The notes: generated by a model not told the origin, from the sequence alone. A DNA stretch of 64,000 nt from Kriegella sp963975415 (GCF_963975415.1 NZ_CAXBGN010000012.1:62001-126000); one strand, 5' to 3'. Counted from the stretch's first letter, positions 27,337 through 37,463 are shown. Made by a program: numbers and translations.

Positions 27337-27660
27337 ATGAGAGAATTTGATCCAACATTTGCCCATACAGTATTCTTCTGGTTACATAATCCAGAGCGTC
27401 AAGAAGACAGAAAAACGTTCGAAACTTCGCTACAGAAGTTTTTGAACAGTTCGAAATATGCCAAAACAAATTTTATCGGTACACCGCCCCAGGCGAGTAG
27501 AGACGTTGTCGACGGCTCTTTTACCTATTCGTTGATGGTCACTTTTGAATCTGCGGAGGCACAGCAAAAATATCAAGAAGAAGACGTACACAATACCTTT
27601 ATAGAAGAATCAAGCAAGCTTTGGAGCAAAGTCATTGTCTATGATTCCCAGACCATTTAA
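27337..27660 (+). CDS. Dabb-family (stress-responsive alpha/beta-barrel) protein
   Basis: A protein of 107 aa. FAHTVFFWLHNPERQEDRKT is the usual start of a Dabb domain (a ferredoxin-like dimeric barrel), followed by SLMVTFESAEAQQKYQEE and an HNTFIEESSKLWSKVIVYD tail. No enzymatic role can be assigned. Confidence 0.85.
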   Translation: MREFDPTFAHTVFFWLHNPERQEDRKTFETSLQKFLNSSKYAKTNFIGTPPQASRDVVDGSFTYSLMVTFESAEAQQKYQEEDVHNTFIEESSKLWSKVIVYDSQTI

Positions 27661-27671
27661 AGCCGCTGTTT

Positions 27672-28226
27672 ATGGTTGTTTTTAGAACTGCGACTCCTTC
27701 CGATATTGAAGGTATAGCGGGCCTCCATGTTACGAGCTGGCAGCAAAACTATAGGGGAGCATTTAGTGATGCGTTTCTTGATGCCGAAGCTTTAATTGAG
27801 CGACGGCTTGTTTGGCAAGAGCGTCTTACTTCTATCGAGCCGCGGCAGTTTATCAGCGTGGCCGAACATGAAGGTGCTATCGTTGGTTTTGTCTGTGCGT
27901 ATTTAAATCATAGTCGGGAATATGGCACGCTGTTAGATAATTTACATGTAGCTTCTGAGATGAAGGGTATGGGCATTGGCAAAAGTTTAATGGCGTTGGT
28001 AGCAAATGAAAGCGAAGAGCGGTATCCGAATTCAGGTTTGTATTTATGGGTTTTGGAGCAAAATAAAAAGGCCCACGAATTTTATACGCACTTGAACGGT
28101 GAAAAAATCGAAACGGTTTCAGGAAACGATATTGGTGATCGTACGATATTAAAATCACGCTATTTTTGGAGCGATATAAAAACATTGCTGAAGAGGGTGA
28201 AAAAAGAATATAAGGGTGAACATTGA
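27672..28226 (+). CDS. GNAT-family N-acetyltransferase
   Basis: A protein of 184 aa. FRTATPSDIEGIAGLHVTSW starts the fold, and the acetyl-CoA loop is LHVASEMKGMGIGKSLM (Q/RxxGxG/A form). LYLWVLEQNKKAHEFYTHLN is the typical strand 6-helix 4 region. The substrate is unknown. Its end overlaps the next gene by 11 bases. Confidence 0.9.
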   Translation: MVVFRTATPSDIEGIAGLHVTSWQQNYRGAFSDAFLDAEALIERRLVWQERLTSIEPRQFISVAEHEGAIVGFVCAYLNHSREYGTLLDNLHVASEMKGMGIGKSLMALVANESEERYPNSGLYLWVLEQNKKAHEFYTHLNGEKIETVSGNDIGDRTILKSRYFWSDIKTLLKRVKKEYKGEH

Positions 28227-28572
28227 AGATTTCAGGGAATATTGCATTGCGAAAAAAGGGGCGGCCGAGGACTTTCCTTTTGACTCCGGTACGCTGGTGT
28301 TCAAGGTCATGGGCAAAATGTTTGCCTTGGCACCTTTGGAACGTATGCCCTTAAAGGTCAATCTCAAATGCAATCCTGAGCGAGCTATTGAATTACGTGA
28401 GTTGTATGACGGAGATATCACTCCCGGTTATCATATGAGTAAAAATCATTGGAATACACTGATGTTGGAGAACCTTTCGCCCAAATTGGTCAAAGAATTA
28501 ATAGATCATTCCTACGACTTGGTTGTTGCCGGGCTGACCAAAAAGCTCCGTGCCCAATTAGATGCGCTTTAG
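28216..28572 (+). CDS. MmcQ/YjbR-family protein
   Basis: A protein of 118 aa, GTG start. The family pattern is complete: FREYCIAKKGAAEDFPFDSG, VFKVMGKMFALAP, VNLKCNPERAIELRE, PGYHMSKNHWNTL. YjbR proteins have a DNA-binding-like double-wing fold, but the function is not settled. Confidence 0.9.
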   Translation: MNIEDFREYCIAKKGAAEDFPFDSGTLVFKVMGKMFALAPLERMPLKVNLKCNPERAIELRELYDGDITPGYHMSKNHWNTLMLENLSPKLVKELIDHSYDLVVAGLTKKLRAQLDAL

Positions 28573-28619
28573 AACGATGTAAACAGTGCTAGTTTAGCGC
28601 AACAACAATGAATTCCTAA

Positions 28620-30389
28620 ATGAATAATCTTCACTCCTTTTATAACGATAAAATAACTTTATACGAATCTCAATTGGCTGTACTAAAAAAGCAATTGTTT
28701 GCCTCTAGCATGATTCGTTTGATTGTTTTTTGTATTGCGGCTTTCGCTATATACTTTTTTTTTGGTAGTCCTAAGCTAGTTTTGGGTATCGTTATTTTGG
28801 CAATAATACTTTTTTTGGCATTGGTTTCCAGACATACCAATTTGCAGTATAAAAGAGACAAATTATTGGCGCTTATTAAAATCAATTCCACCGAAATTCA
28901 GGTTTTAGACCGTAATTATCACCATCTTGCCACCGGCACTGAATTTAAGGATCCTGAACATTATTTCAGTCAAGATATCGACCTGTTCGGCAAGGGTTCT
29001 TTTTTCCAGTATTGTAATCGTACGGCATTGCCACAGGGTAGCGAAACTTTGGCTGCCTTGCTAAAAGAAAATGCCCTAACAGCCATTGATCAAAAGCAGC
29101 AGGCCATAATGGAACTGGCTAAAATGCCCGACTGGCGCCAGAATTTTAGCGCCATTGCATCTTTGGTCAAGACTGAAACGCCTTATACTGTCATTATCAA
29201 ATGGATGAAGCAATACGAGTCTTTTGTTCCGGCGATAATGAAATTTCTGCCCATGCTGTTTTCTATCGCATCTGTGATTATAATAACAGGATATTTTATG
29301 GGTTGGATGCCTGGGTTGGTCCTGATCGGATGGTTTTTTCTTGGATTGGTCATTAGTGGAAGATTTCTCAAGAAAATAAATAAGCTGTCGAACGATACGG
29401 CTAAAATTCAAACTACTTTTCAGCAATACAAACAATTGATCGAAAAGTTGGAGGATACTGATTTTCAATGTGATTTGCTTGCCCAAAGGAGACGAACGAT
29501 AGTTCAGGAAAATGGCAAGGCTTCTAGCGTTCTACATCAATTTTCCCGCCATTTAAGCGCCTTGGATCAACGTAATAATATCTTGATCGCCTTTTTTGCA
29601 AATGCCTTTTTACTGCGTGATTTGCAGCTTAGTTTTGCTATCGAAAAATGGGTCGGACAACACGGGAATGATATTGAGGCATGGTTCGAAACGATTGCCT
29701 TTTTTGATGCTTACAACAGCCTTGGAAATTTTGGTTACAACCATCCTGATTATACATATCCTCGTTTGGTCGAGTCTGGGGTGGTGTTAAAGTCGGAGGC
29801 TGCCGGGCACCCCTTATTGGACCCCCAAAAGAGTATTCTGAATGATGTCGAGATTGATGACGAACAGTTCTTTATTATTACTGGGGCAAATATGGCCGGT
29901 AAGAGTACATTTTTAAGAACCGTTTCCCTGCAAATAGTAATGGCGAATATGGGGCTTCCGGTATGTGCTTCCCATACGGAGTATCATCCTATAAAATTGA
30001 TTACTAGTATGCGAACCACAGATTCCCTGACCGATGATGAATCGTATTTCTTTTCAGAGTTGAAACGATTGAAGTACATCGTAGACGAAATTCAAAATGA
30101 CCGCTATTTTATTGTGTTGGATGAAATTCTAAAAGGAACAAATAGTACCGATAAGGCAAAAGGTTCGCGAAAGTTTGTAGAGCGTTTGGTGGCCTCGAAA
30201 TCAACGGGAATCATCGCGACCCACGATTTAAGTCTCTGTGAAGTCGTCGAAGAGTTGCCCCAGGTCAAAAACTATTATTTCGACGCCGAGATTATTGACC
30301 ATGAATTGCATTTTGATTACAAATTCAAAAAAGGCATTTGCCAAAATATGAATGCTTCCTTTTTGCTAAAGAAGATGGGGATTGTTTGA
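28620..30389 (+). CDS. MutS-family ATPase with N-terminal membrane helices
   Basis: A protein of 589 aa. N-terminal TM pair (about 31-66: LIVFCIAAFAIYFFF, LGIVILAIILFLALV) and another pair at about 205-245. Then a MutS core, connector and ATPase: ITGANMAGKSTFLRTVSLQ (Walker A), SYFFSELKRL, YFIVLDEILKGTNSTDKAKG (Walker B and signature) and IIATHDLSL. There is no N-terminal mismatch-recognition domain, so this is not MutS1. It is a membrane-linked MutS-like protein common in Bacteroidota. Role unknown. Confidence 0.9.
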   Translation: MNNLHSFYNDKITLYESQLAVLKKQLFASSMIRLIVFCIAAFAIYFFFGSPKLVLGIVILAIILFLALVSRHTNLQYKRDKLLALIKINSTEIQVLDRNYHHLATGTEFKDPEHYFSQDIDLFGKGSFFQYCNRTALPQGSETLAALLKENALTAIDQKQQAIMELAKMPDWRQNFSAIASLVKTETPYTVIIKWMKQYESFVPAIMKFLPMLFSIASVIIITGYFMGWMPGLVLIGWFFLGLVISGRFLKKINKLSNDTAKIQTTFQQYKQLIEKLEDTDFQCDLLAQRRRTIVQENGKASSVLHQFSRHLSALDQRNNILIAFFANAFLLRDLQLSFAIEKWVGQHGNDIEAWFETIAFFDAYNSLGNFGYNHPDYTYPRLVESGVVLKSEAAGHPLLDPQKSILNDVEIDDEQFFIITGANMAGKSTFLRTVSLQIVMANMGLPVCASHTEYHPIKLITSMRTTDSLTDDESYFFSELKRLKYIVDEIQNDRYFIVLDEILKGTNSTDKAKGSRKFVERLVASKSTGIIATHDLSLCEVVEELPQVKNYYFDAEIIDHELHFDYKFKKGICQNMNASFLLKKMGIV

Positions 30390-30434
30390 AACCGTGGTTG
30401 ATAAGACAGGCGGCTTCCTTCGTTCCACATAATG

Positions 30435-30463
30435 GCGTCATTCAGAATGTAGCGAAGGAATCC
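30435..30463. repeat. Fragment of a common intergenic repeat
   Basis: GTCATTCAGAATGTAGCG followed by AAGGAATCC resembles a repeat widely scattered between genes of Bacteroidota. A single fragment is seen here. Confidence 0.35.
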
Positions 30464-30493
30464 GTGAAAGGCGCGACATAAATTTAAAAATTA

Positions 30494-31495
30494 ATGGATT
30501 CATTAACTCAAATAGTATTAGGTGCTGCGGTTGGCGAGGCTGTTTTAGGGAAAAAAGTGGGCAATAAGGCCATGCTTTATGGCGCAATTGCGGGTACTAT
30601 CCCAGACCTAGATGTATTGTCCCGCTATTTTACCGATACGGTCACGGCCATTGAGTGGCATAGAGGTTTTAGCCATTCCATTTTCTTTGCTATACTTTTT
30701 GCCCCTCTTTTTGGATGGCTGATTTCAAAACTGGAACGTAAACAGGATGCTACATGGAAAGATTGGTCATGGTTGATGTTTTGGGGGCTTTTTACGCACC
30801 CACTTTTAGATGCCTTTACTACTTGGGGTACACAATTGTTCTGGCCCTTCGATTTGCGATTGGCGTTTCAGAGTATCTTCGTTATCGATCCCTTGTATAC
30901 CCTCCCTTTTTTGACACTGCTGATAATGTCCATGGTAAAGAAGAGAACCAACCCGAAGCGCGAACGCTACAATCGGTTAGGGTTGTCGATCAGTACGGGA
31001 TATTTAGCGGCAACGGTGGTTCTAAAGGGAATGGCCTACCAACGGTTTGAAATGGCTTTAGAGGCACAGGGTATTGCTTATTCCGATATTGATACACGGC
31101 CCACACCTTTCAATACAATGCTCTGGACGGCCAATGTTGATACCGAAAATGCTTACCTTATCGCAAATTTCTCCTTCTTCGATAAAGAACCTATTTCATT
31201 TCAGGTATATCCGAAAAATCACCAATTATTAGGAGAACTGGCTGCAAACGACAAAGTGAAACGTTTGAAGGTCATTACCGGTGGATGGTTTACGATAACC
31301 AAAAGCGACGGTACACTCTTTTTTAACGACCTCCGGTTCGGGCCGATCAGTTTAGATCCCAATGAGTCAAAGTTCGCCTTTAGTTATAAACTCGTTGAAA
31401 AGGGGGAAAAGGTGGAAGTAGAAGAAATGCCCAAAATGAGGGGTGATGCAAAAAAACTGTTGCGCGAACTATGGCAGCGTATGTGGGGCAATTGA
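30494..31495 (+). CDS. YdjM-type membrane-bound metal-dependent hydrolase
   Basis: A protein of 333 aa. The opening MDSLTQIVLGAAVGEAVLGK, with GAIAGTIPDLDVL, WHRGFSHSIFFA and WGLFTHPLLDAFTTWGTQLF, carries the His/Asp metal-binding set of the DUF457/YdjM family. Four TM segments are followed by a soluble C-terminal half. Members are predicted phospholipase-C-like hydrolases; the substrate is unknown. Confidence 0.9.
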   Translation: MDSLTQIVLGAAVGEAVLGKKVGNKAMLYGAIAGTIPDLDVLSRYFTDTVTAIEWHRGFSHSIFFAILFAPLFGWLISKLERKQDATWKDWSWLMFWGLFTHPLLDAFTTWGTQLFWPFDLRLAFQSIFVIDPLYTLPFLTLLIMSMVKKRTNPKRERYNRLGLSISTGYLAATVVLKGMAYQRFEMALEAQGIAYSDIDTRPTPFNTMLWTANVDTENAYLIANFSFFDKEPISFQVYPKNHQLLGELAANDKVKRLKVITGGWFTITKSDGTLFFNDLRFGPISLDPNESKFAFSYKLVEKGEKVEVEEMPKMRGDAKKLLRELWQRMWGN

Positions 31496-31606
31496 GTGCA
31501 CCTTGATTTCTAAAAGTCGGCTGTCTTGAGTAAAGGAATAAAGAAGTATCTTGTTGGTGTTTAGTCTTTTTGTAGCGAACCGGTCATAATGAAACCATAG
31601 AAAATC

Positions 31607-33430
31607 ATGAAAGAATTCAGCATATATGTTCTGGTACTTTTGCTCGTTTCCTGTGAGGGGAAAGAAAAGGAAGTCGTGCTCGAAACCTATCAGCAATGGC
31701 ATACGGTGACCTTGCCATTTAATGGGCCTGAAACCAAGGAGAATGCGGATGATAATCCGTTTTTAAACTATAAGTTATCCGTTGAGTTTAAACATAAGAA
31801 CAGCCAATACACCATTCGTGGTTTTTATGCGGCCGATGGCGATGCTGCCGAAACGAGTTCAGATTCCGGGAGCGTATGGCAAGTGCGGTTTACTCCTGAT
31901 AAAGTAGGTGAATGGTCTTATGCTGCGTCGCTATATCATGGTGATTCTATCGCTTTAAGTACCGATTATAGTTCAGCGCAAGCAATCCATTTAAAAAATG
32001 CTTCGGGTAAATTTCAGGTTGTTCCTTCCAATAAAGAGAAACCTGATTTTCGTGGTCAGGGACGTTTGGTGCATAAAAACGGCCATTTTCATTTTAAGGA
32101 TGCCAGCACCTATTGGATCAAGGGAGGAGCGGACAGTCCCGAGAATTTTTTGGCTTATGAAGATTTTGACGGAACCTATCGAATGCAAAGTTCGAATGAC
32201 GACGGTGAAGCCAAAACGGACAACAGCATTCATAAGTATATCCCCCACCTAAACGATTGGCAAGTGGGAGACCCTACGTGGCAGAACGGAAAGGGAAAAG
32301 CGATTATCGGCGCGGTGAACTACTTGGCTTCGAAAGGCATGAACGCCGTCTATTTTTTAACATTGAATATTCTGGGCGATGGAAAAGATGTTTGGCCGTA
32401 TCGAACGCCCGATGATTTTACCCGATTCGATGTCAGTAAATTGGAACAGTGGGAGATCGTTTTTCAACACATGCAATCTAAGGGCATTTTATTACATCTC
32501 GTACTTCAGGAAACAGAGAACGAAACCATGCTGGATCGAGGCGATACAGGGGCGTTACGACAACTTTACATAAACGAATTGATAGCGCGTTTCGGGCATC
32601 ACCTTGCTTTGAACTATAATTTGGGAGAGGAAAATGGTTTTGCCGATTTTACGCCGATTGCCCAAAATGATGCGCAGCGCAGGGCGATGACCACATTTAT
32701 AAAGAAAAGCGACCCCTATAATCATCCTGTTTTGCTGCATACCCATTCCCATGATCCCGCACGGGGAAATATTTTAGATTCCATTGTCGGGTTCGAAGAA
32801 TTGGACGGGTTGTCATTACAGGTCGATAAACGCGAAGGAGCGGCTGAAGTCGTTGAAACTTGGAAGCGAAAGGCACGTGATGCGGGGCACGAATGGATGA
32901 TTACCATGGATGAAATCGGCATGTGGCATACCGGTGCGGTTTCCGATTCGTTAGATGCCAATCACGACACCTTACGACGTTATGTTCTTTGGGGAACGCT
33001 CCTATCTGGAGCAGCTGGTGTGGAATGGTATTTCGGGGCAAATAACCGTTATCACGATCTTAATACGGAAGACTGGCGTTCACGTGACCGACTATGGGAA
33101 TTAACGGATTATGCACTTGCATTTTTCAGGGATAATCTCCCTTACTGGGAAATGGAACCCGAACATGGTCTAGTTAATTTAAAGGATGCGTATTGTTTCC
33201 GGAAGCAAAACGAAGTTTATACCGTTTACATGCCTGATATTGGGAAATATACGATTGATTTGACAGAAGCAAATGGTGAATTCGCACTGTTATGGTTCGA
33301 TCCTTTACAAGGTGGGGAATTACAGGAAGGATCTATCAAGGCCTTAAATGGCGGAAGCGTCCAAGATTTGGGCAATCCCCCGAAAACGGAAGCGGATCAA
33401 GATTGGGTTGCGCTTCTTAAGAAAAAGTAA
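31607..33430 (+). CDS. DUF5060-domain glycoside-hydrolase-like lipoprotein
   Basis: A protein of 607 aa with lipobox LLLVSC (Cys 16). The DUF5060 beta-sandwich spans about 25-140 (QWHTVTLPFNGPETKEN, VWQVRFTPDKVGEWSYAASL). A TIM-barrel-like domain follows (YWIKGGADSPENFLAYEDFD, GMNAVYFLTLNILGDGKDVW). Candidate acids are in LNYNLGEENGF and WMITMDEIGMWH, typical positions for a retaining hydrolase pair. A small C-terminal beta domain closes the protein. It is likely a surface or periplasmic polysaccharide-degrading enzyme; the substrate is unknown. Confidence 0.85.
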   Translation: MKEFSIYVLVLLLVSCEGKEKEVVLETYQQWHTVTLPFNGPETKENADDNPFLNYKLSVEFKHKNSQYTIRGFYAADGDAAETSSDSGSVWQVRFTPDKVGEWSYAASLYHGDSIALSTDYSSAQAIHLKNASGKFQVVPSNKEKPDFRGQGRLVHKNGHFHFKDASTYWIKGGADSPENFLAYEDFDGTYRMQSSNDDGEAKTDNSIHKYIPHLNDWQVGDPTWQNGKGKAIIGAVNYLASKGMNAVYFLTLNILGDGKDVWPYRTPDDFTRFDVSKLEQWEIVFQHMQSKGILLHLVLQETENETMLDRGDTGALRQLYINELIARFGHHLALNYNLGEENGFADFTPIAQNDAQRRAMTTFIKKSDPYNHPVLLHTHSHDPARGNILDSIVGFEELDGLSLQVDKREGAAEVVETWKRKARDAGHEWMITMDEIGMWHTGAVSDSLDANHDTLRRYVLWGTLLSGAAGVEWYFGANNRYHDLNTEDWRSRDRLWELTDYALAFFRDNLPYWEMEPEHGLVNLKDAYCFRKQNEVYTVYMPDIGKYTIDLTEANGEFALLWFDPLQGGELQEGSIKALNGGSVQDLGNPPKTEADQDWVALLKKK

Positions 33431-33509
33431 TTTTCCTTTTTTAATAATGTATTTGGTCGGGTACCTTATTCAGACGCTAACTTTATGGTTTCCGGTCGGT
33501 GCAGATAGA

Positions 33510-34610
33510 CTACAAGCCTTTGACCTGAATTTCATAGAATTTATCGGCCTGCTTTTTCAAGAGTTCTTCGGCCTTTTGTTTTTTATAGGCATATACCAAA
33601 TCTTCTTTGGCGATTTCGTTATATATCTTTTCATTTAAAGCTGTATCCGTAGCCAGAAGTTGTTCACGTTGGAATACTTTTTGGGTAACCCACGTTTTAA
33701 GAACACTTTCGGCATCTTCTTCCTTAAGGTCATATTCTCCTTTTGGTGCCAACAATTTGACAATAATCGGGGAAGTCTCGATGGCTAAAAACAACAGAAA
33801 AATAAAGAAGGATGGAAACCAAGGTAATTCGCCTAACGCGGTAATTCGGGCCATGAGTCCGTCAAAACCGTCGATAACAGGTTGGGCGTTTTTGACTTCC
33901 TCGGTATAAGTGGAATTCAACAAAGCGATTTGACTTTCAATTCCGATAATTTTTTGGTTGTTGGTCTCCCTCAAGCCCTCCAACTGGGCTAAGGAAGCGT
34001 CGTGTTTCTCTCTTTTTTCGGCATAAACCGGACCTTTTCCTAATAAAAAGGTGCCTTCCCGCCCTTCGGCTTCGGCAATATAGGTGTCGTAAAGTGCATT
34101 CGTTTCTGCTTCTTTGACGGCAATTTCGTTTTTTAATGAAGTAATGTCTTGTTGTAGTTTTTCGACTTCAGGGGTGTACTGTAGTGCCAATTGCTGCTTG
34201 TTGGCCAGGGTCATTTCATTTTTCTGATCAAGTAATACCTGATTTATTTCCTTTTCGAATATTTTAAGTTCCAAAGGTTTCGAGATGACGACAGCGATAA
34301 TCACCGCTAAAATGATTCGTGGTGTAGCTTGCAGCAGCTCATTACCAAAACTGTTGCGCTTTTTAATTGTGGAAACAATAAAACGATCGAGATTAAAGAT
34401 CAAAAGTCCCCAAATCAATCCGAAGAAAATAGCGGGATAAATAGTATCAAAAATCGTAAATAGGGCATAGCTGCTGGCAATAAAGGCCATAACGGCCGTA
34501 AAGAAAACGGTGGCTCCGATACCTACGTATTTGTTTTGCTCTCCTTGCGAGCAGGTGTCAAGAATAGACGTGTCCGCCCCGGAACAGCGGATGAAAAAAC
34601 GTTGTAACAT
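33510..34610 (-). CDS. DUF4407 membrane protein with coiled coil
   Basis: A protein of 366 aa. The DUF4407 start is textbook: FFIRCSGADTSILDTCSQGE, KYVGIGATVFFTAVMAFIAS, FGLIWGLLIFNLDRFIVSTI. Two more TM regions flank a long coiled coil (about 125-230, with LQQDITSLKNEIAVKEAETN). Function unknown. It is transcribed away from the DUF5060 gene. Confidence 0.9.
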   Translation of the reverse strand: MLQRFFIRCSGADTSILDTCSQGEQNKYVGIGATVFFTAVMAFIASSYALFTIFDTIYPAIFFGLIWGLLIFNLDRFIVSTIKKRNSFGNELLQATPRIILAVIIAVVISKPLELKIFEKEINQVLLDQKNEMTLANKQQLALQYTPEVEKLQQDITSLKNEIAVKEAETNALYDTYIAEAEGREGTFLLGKGPVYAEKREKHDASLAQLEGLRETNNQKIIGIESQIALLNSTYTEEVKNAQPVIDGFDGLMARITALGELPWFPSFFIFLLFLAIETSPIIVKLLAPKGEYDLKEEDAESVLKTWVTQKVFQREQLLATDTALNEKIYNEIAKEDLVYAYKKQKAEELLKKQADKFYEIQVKGL

Positions 34611-34703
34611 GATGTTCTGATTTGATTGATGATGAACATATGTGACGTTTTTTAAGAAGATTTGTTACACTAAAATGGAGATAGTTAGTTGAAATATTTA
34701 GTT

Positions 34704-34770
34704 ATTGCGAGACACGAAGCAATCTGTTTGTCGGAAACAAAATGTTTTAGATTGCTTCGTGCCTCGCAAT
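34704..34770. repeat. Inverted-repeat hairpin (ATTGCGAGACACGAAGC type)
   Basis: Two 22-base arms (34704-34725 and 34749-34770) pair with a single mismatch around a 23-base loop. The arm sequence (ATTGCGAGRCACGAAGCAAT) is a repeat type found between genes in many bacteria. Lying between two minus-strand genes, it may act as a terminator for the M56 transcript. Confidence 0.75.
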
Positions 34771-34801
34771 GAAGTATGCCAAGACACTTTACGTACCGTA
34801 T

Positions 34802-37462
34802 TTAATTGGTCGATTTTTCAATAGGCTTTGACATTAAACCAGCCTCCACTGCCAAGTCAACATAATTGTCATAGTCGACCATCGTTTCTTTGTACAGTTT
34901 TTGAAGATTGGTGATTGTTCCTTTCTTGTGCTGCGTATAGTTGTTTACAGCTTTGCTGTAGGTGTTGGCTTTTGTATCAAATTCTTTAAAAGCATTTAAG
35001 AGTTTTTTGGAATGTTTTTCCGGGTTGGGAGTTTTATATGGTGGCGGTGGCGGTGGAATGGCCTGGCTTTCTTTCCCATCGGGAACTGCAACTGGCGGGG
35101 GAGGTGGTGGAAGGGTTTGGCTTGACTTGTTTGGGGCAATTGGGGAAGCCGGTTTTTTGGGCGGCTCAGGGCATTCGGGAAATGGTTGTGCCTCCTTTTT
35201 TTGTGTCTGGGTCATTTGGCCATAAATATGCTCCAATGTTTTAAGATCATGTAGTGGAACCACCCTTTTTTCTTGGGGTTGAGCATTGTATTTTTTGGCA
35301 AGGGTGTTGAATTCCTTAATTTGATCTTTGGTAGCGCCATTTTGGGTCGGGGGAGGAGACGAATTTTCTGGTCCTCTAATGTCAATTTGTGCTACGCCAT
35401 ATTCGTTAAGTAAATTTTCAACGGTAGCTATGGTCGCTTTCGGAGCGGATTTATCTGCTACGATTATAGCACGAACGGACTTTTGTCGCTCTTCTTTTGA
35501 AAGATGCGTGTTGAATTTCATCAAGAACGAATCTAATTTTTCGATTGTGACAAGCTCAGATCCAACGAGTAGTTGGCCATTTTTGTTTATTAGAATTTTG
35601 ATGAAATCAATAGCTCCTTGGAGATTTTCAAGAGGTGCATTGCATTCGGGAAACGGTTGGGCTTCCTTTTTTTGTATTTCGGTCATACGGCCGTAAATAT
35701 GCTCCAATGTTTTAAGATCTTGTAATGGAACGACTCTTTTGTCTTGGGGTTGTGCATTGTATTTTTTGGCAAGGGTGTTGAATTTCTTAAGTTGATCTTG
35801 GGTGGCACCTTTTTGATTTGTTTCGTAAGTGTCAAATAGTTGACCTTTCGATCCCTTAACTTCAATAACAGTTGGATCTGGTAATTTCGCCCATTTCTGC
35901 ACCTTATATTTTTGTATTTCTGAAGTGGATAATTTTTGATAAACAAGATTCAATCTAGCCTCTAAAATTCTCAATTCCGAATGATTGCCCCCTAAGCTTT
36001 GAATATAATCTTTTCTTGCTTTGTTATATTGGATAAGGAGTTGGTTATAGGTATTAACGTTTGCCTTAAGATAAGCTTCGTCAAATGCGCTTTTAGTGTA
36101 TAAGTGTACTTGATAGTCTTGGGGAAATCTTAGGCTACGTGCATTTTTATGAACGAAACTTGAAAAATAATGGCTAAAGTCAGAAGGTTTTTTGTTGTTC
36201 AAAAAAGTATTGTCGGTTACCTTTCCGTCAATCCAGATAGCACAATATTCCTTGTTTTTCCATTGATCTAATAGATGTTGTGAAGGAGCTTGTGGTTTTG
36301 TATCTGTGAGATTAATCGGTGCCAGTTTAATTATATTGTAATTGGTGACCGAAGCCTTCTGTTCTTCCGTCATCAAATCGTAAATGGCTACAATACGTTC
36401 ATAGCTATCGCCACGTATCATTTTTACTTCGGCCCTTTGATAATTCTCTATAAACGTAATGTATTCTTTCATCATCGCTTCCGTTGCTCCATTCGCTCGT
36501 TTTTGTTGGGACAAAATAGAAGTATTCACGTCTGATTTTTTGGTCTTGATTTTCGTATCGCTAAACCCATAGACCAATAGGGCAAGCAACGGTAATAGGA
36601 GGAAGCTTCTGAATAATACCGATTTTTTTGAGGTGTGTGTTTTCATGACTTTAAAACGTTTTTTGACCTGCCCCACGGGATTTCGCCCAAAAGTGAACGA
36701 TTTCCCGAAAAGGCTAAGTCTGATTGATGAATTTGATGAATATATAATGGCGTTCGCCAATGATTGATGATGATGTTCGGTAAAGGACAATAGTAGCTTC
36801 TGGTAGTTATTTGTGTTGGTACTCGAGGCAAGTACGGCCTGGTCGGCCAGAAATTCATGATTAAGCTTGATATGGTATTTGGCCCAATAGACCAGCGGAT
36901 TAAACCAAAGCAATACTTGTAGCAGTTCAATAACAAGTACATCGATACTGTGTAGTTGTTTCGCATGCGTTTCTTCGTGAACCATGACCTCTTCCGGAAT
37001 TCGATCTGTCTCGAATTGCTGTTTGTTTAAAAAGATATATCGGAAAAAAGTATGGGGAATGACCGCTTTTTGAAGCAGTACATGTATGAACTCATTGATT
37101 TTTATTTTAGGATTGATACGTATGTTTTCTCCAATACTCCATAAATTCTTTATGAACTTGAAAGCGAATACGATAACCCCAAGGCCATAGATAGACCATA
37201 AAATAAATGGCCAATACTGGAATGAAATGTCTTGATTTACGGTAACCGGTGAGGCGACTTCGAAAGACATGGGTTGAAAAACTTCCAACGGAGCCGTTAC
37301 ATATTCGGTAAAAGTGATAAAGGGAATACCCAATGCCAGTAATACCGAACCCAACAGAAAGTAGCGTTTAAAGTGGTGCATGTGCTCCTTTTCCAGAAAA
37401 ATCTGATAGAACAGTAAGAAGGCTGCCAGACAGAGACTCGATTTTAGAAGGTGAAGTATCAT
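34802..37462 (-). CDS. M56 (BlaR1-like) membrane metalloprotease with repeated periplasmic segment (module 2)
   Basis: A protein of 886 aa. N-terminal TM helices, then the gluzincin site HEETH (VMVHEETHAKQLHS) with LNHEFLADQAVL downstream, then a TM helix (SVLFRSFLLLPLLALLVYGF). The long periplasmic part has a 60-residue unit twice in near-identical form (FNTLAKKYNAQPQ, RVVPLQDLKTLEHIYG, QKKEAQPFPEC) plus a more distant first copy (GATEAMMKEYITFIENYQRA). Two proline-rich runs (LPPPPPPVAVPDGKE and a second) separate it from the helical C-terminus. It should sense a signal outside and relieve the adjacent BlaI. Prolines suggest a spacer across the periplasm or wall contact. Confidence 0.9.
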   Translation of the reverse strand: MILHLLKSSLCLAAFLLFYQIFLEKEHMHHFKRYFLLGSVLLALGIPFITFTEYVTAPLEVFQPMSFEVASPVTVNQDISFQYWPFILWSIYGLGVIVFAFKFIKNLWSIGENIRINPKIKINEFIHVLLQKAVIPHTFFRYIFLNKQQFETDRIPEEVMVHEETHAKQLHSIDVLVIELLQVLLWFNPLVYWAKYHIKLNHEFLADQAVLASSTNTNNYQKLLLSFTEHHHQSLANAIIYSSNSSIRLSLFGKSFTFGRNPVGQVKKRFKVMKTHTSKKSVLFRSFLLLPLLALLVYGFSDTKIKTKKSDVNTSILSQQKRANGATEAMMKEYITFIENYQRAEVKMIRGDSYERIVAIYDLMTEEQKASVTNYNIIKLAPINLTDTKPQAPSQHLLDQWKNKEYCAIWIDGKVTDNTFLNNKKPSDFSHYFSSFVHKNARSLRFPQDYQVHLYTKSAFDEAYLKANVNTYNQLLIQYNKARKDYIQSLGGNHSELRILEARLNLVYQKLSTSEIQKYKVQKWAKLPDPTVIEVKGSKGQLFDTYETNQKGATQDQLKKFNTLAKKYNAQPQDKRVVPLQDLKTLEHIYGRMTEIQKKEAQPFPECNAPLENLQGAIDFIKILINKNGQLLVGSELVTIEKLDSFLMKFNTHLSKEERQKSVRAIIVADKSAPKATIATVENLLNEYGVAQIDIRGPENSSPPPTQNGATKDQIKEFNTLAKKYNAQPQEKRVVPLHDLKTLEHIYGQMTQTQKKEAQPFPECPEPPKKPASPIAPNKSSQTLPPPPPPVAVPDGKESQAIPPPPPPYKTPNPEKHSKKLLNAFKEFDTKANTYSKAVNNYTQHKKGTITNLQKLYKETMVDYDNYVDLAVEAGLMSKPIEKSTN

Positions 37463-37463
37463 G

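Noticed and set aside
28620..30389. Mismatch-repair MutS
   Set aside because: The mismatch-binding domain is absent and TM helices are present; only the ATPase core is shared.
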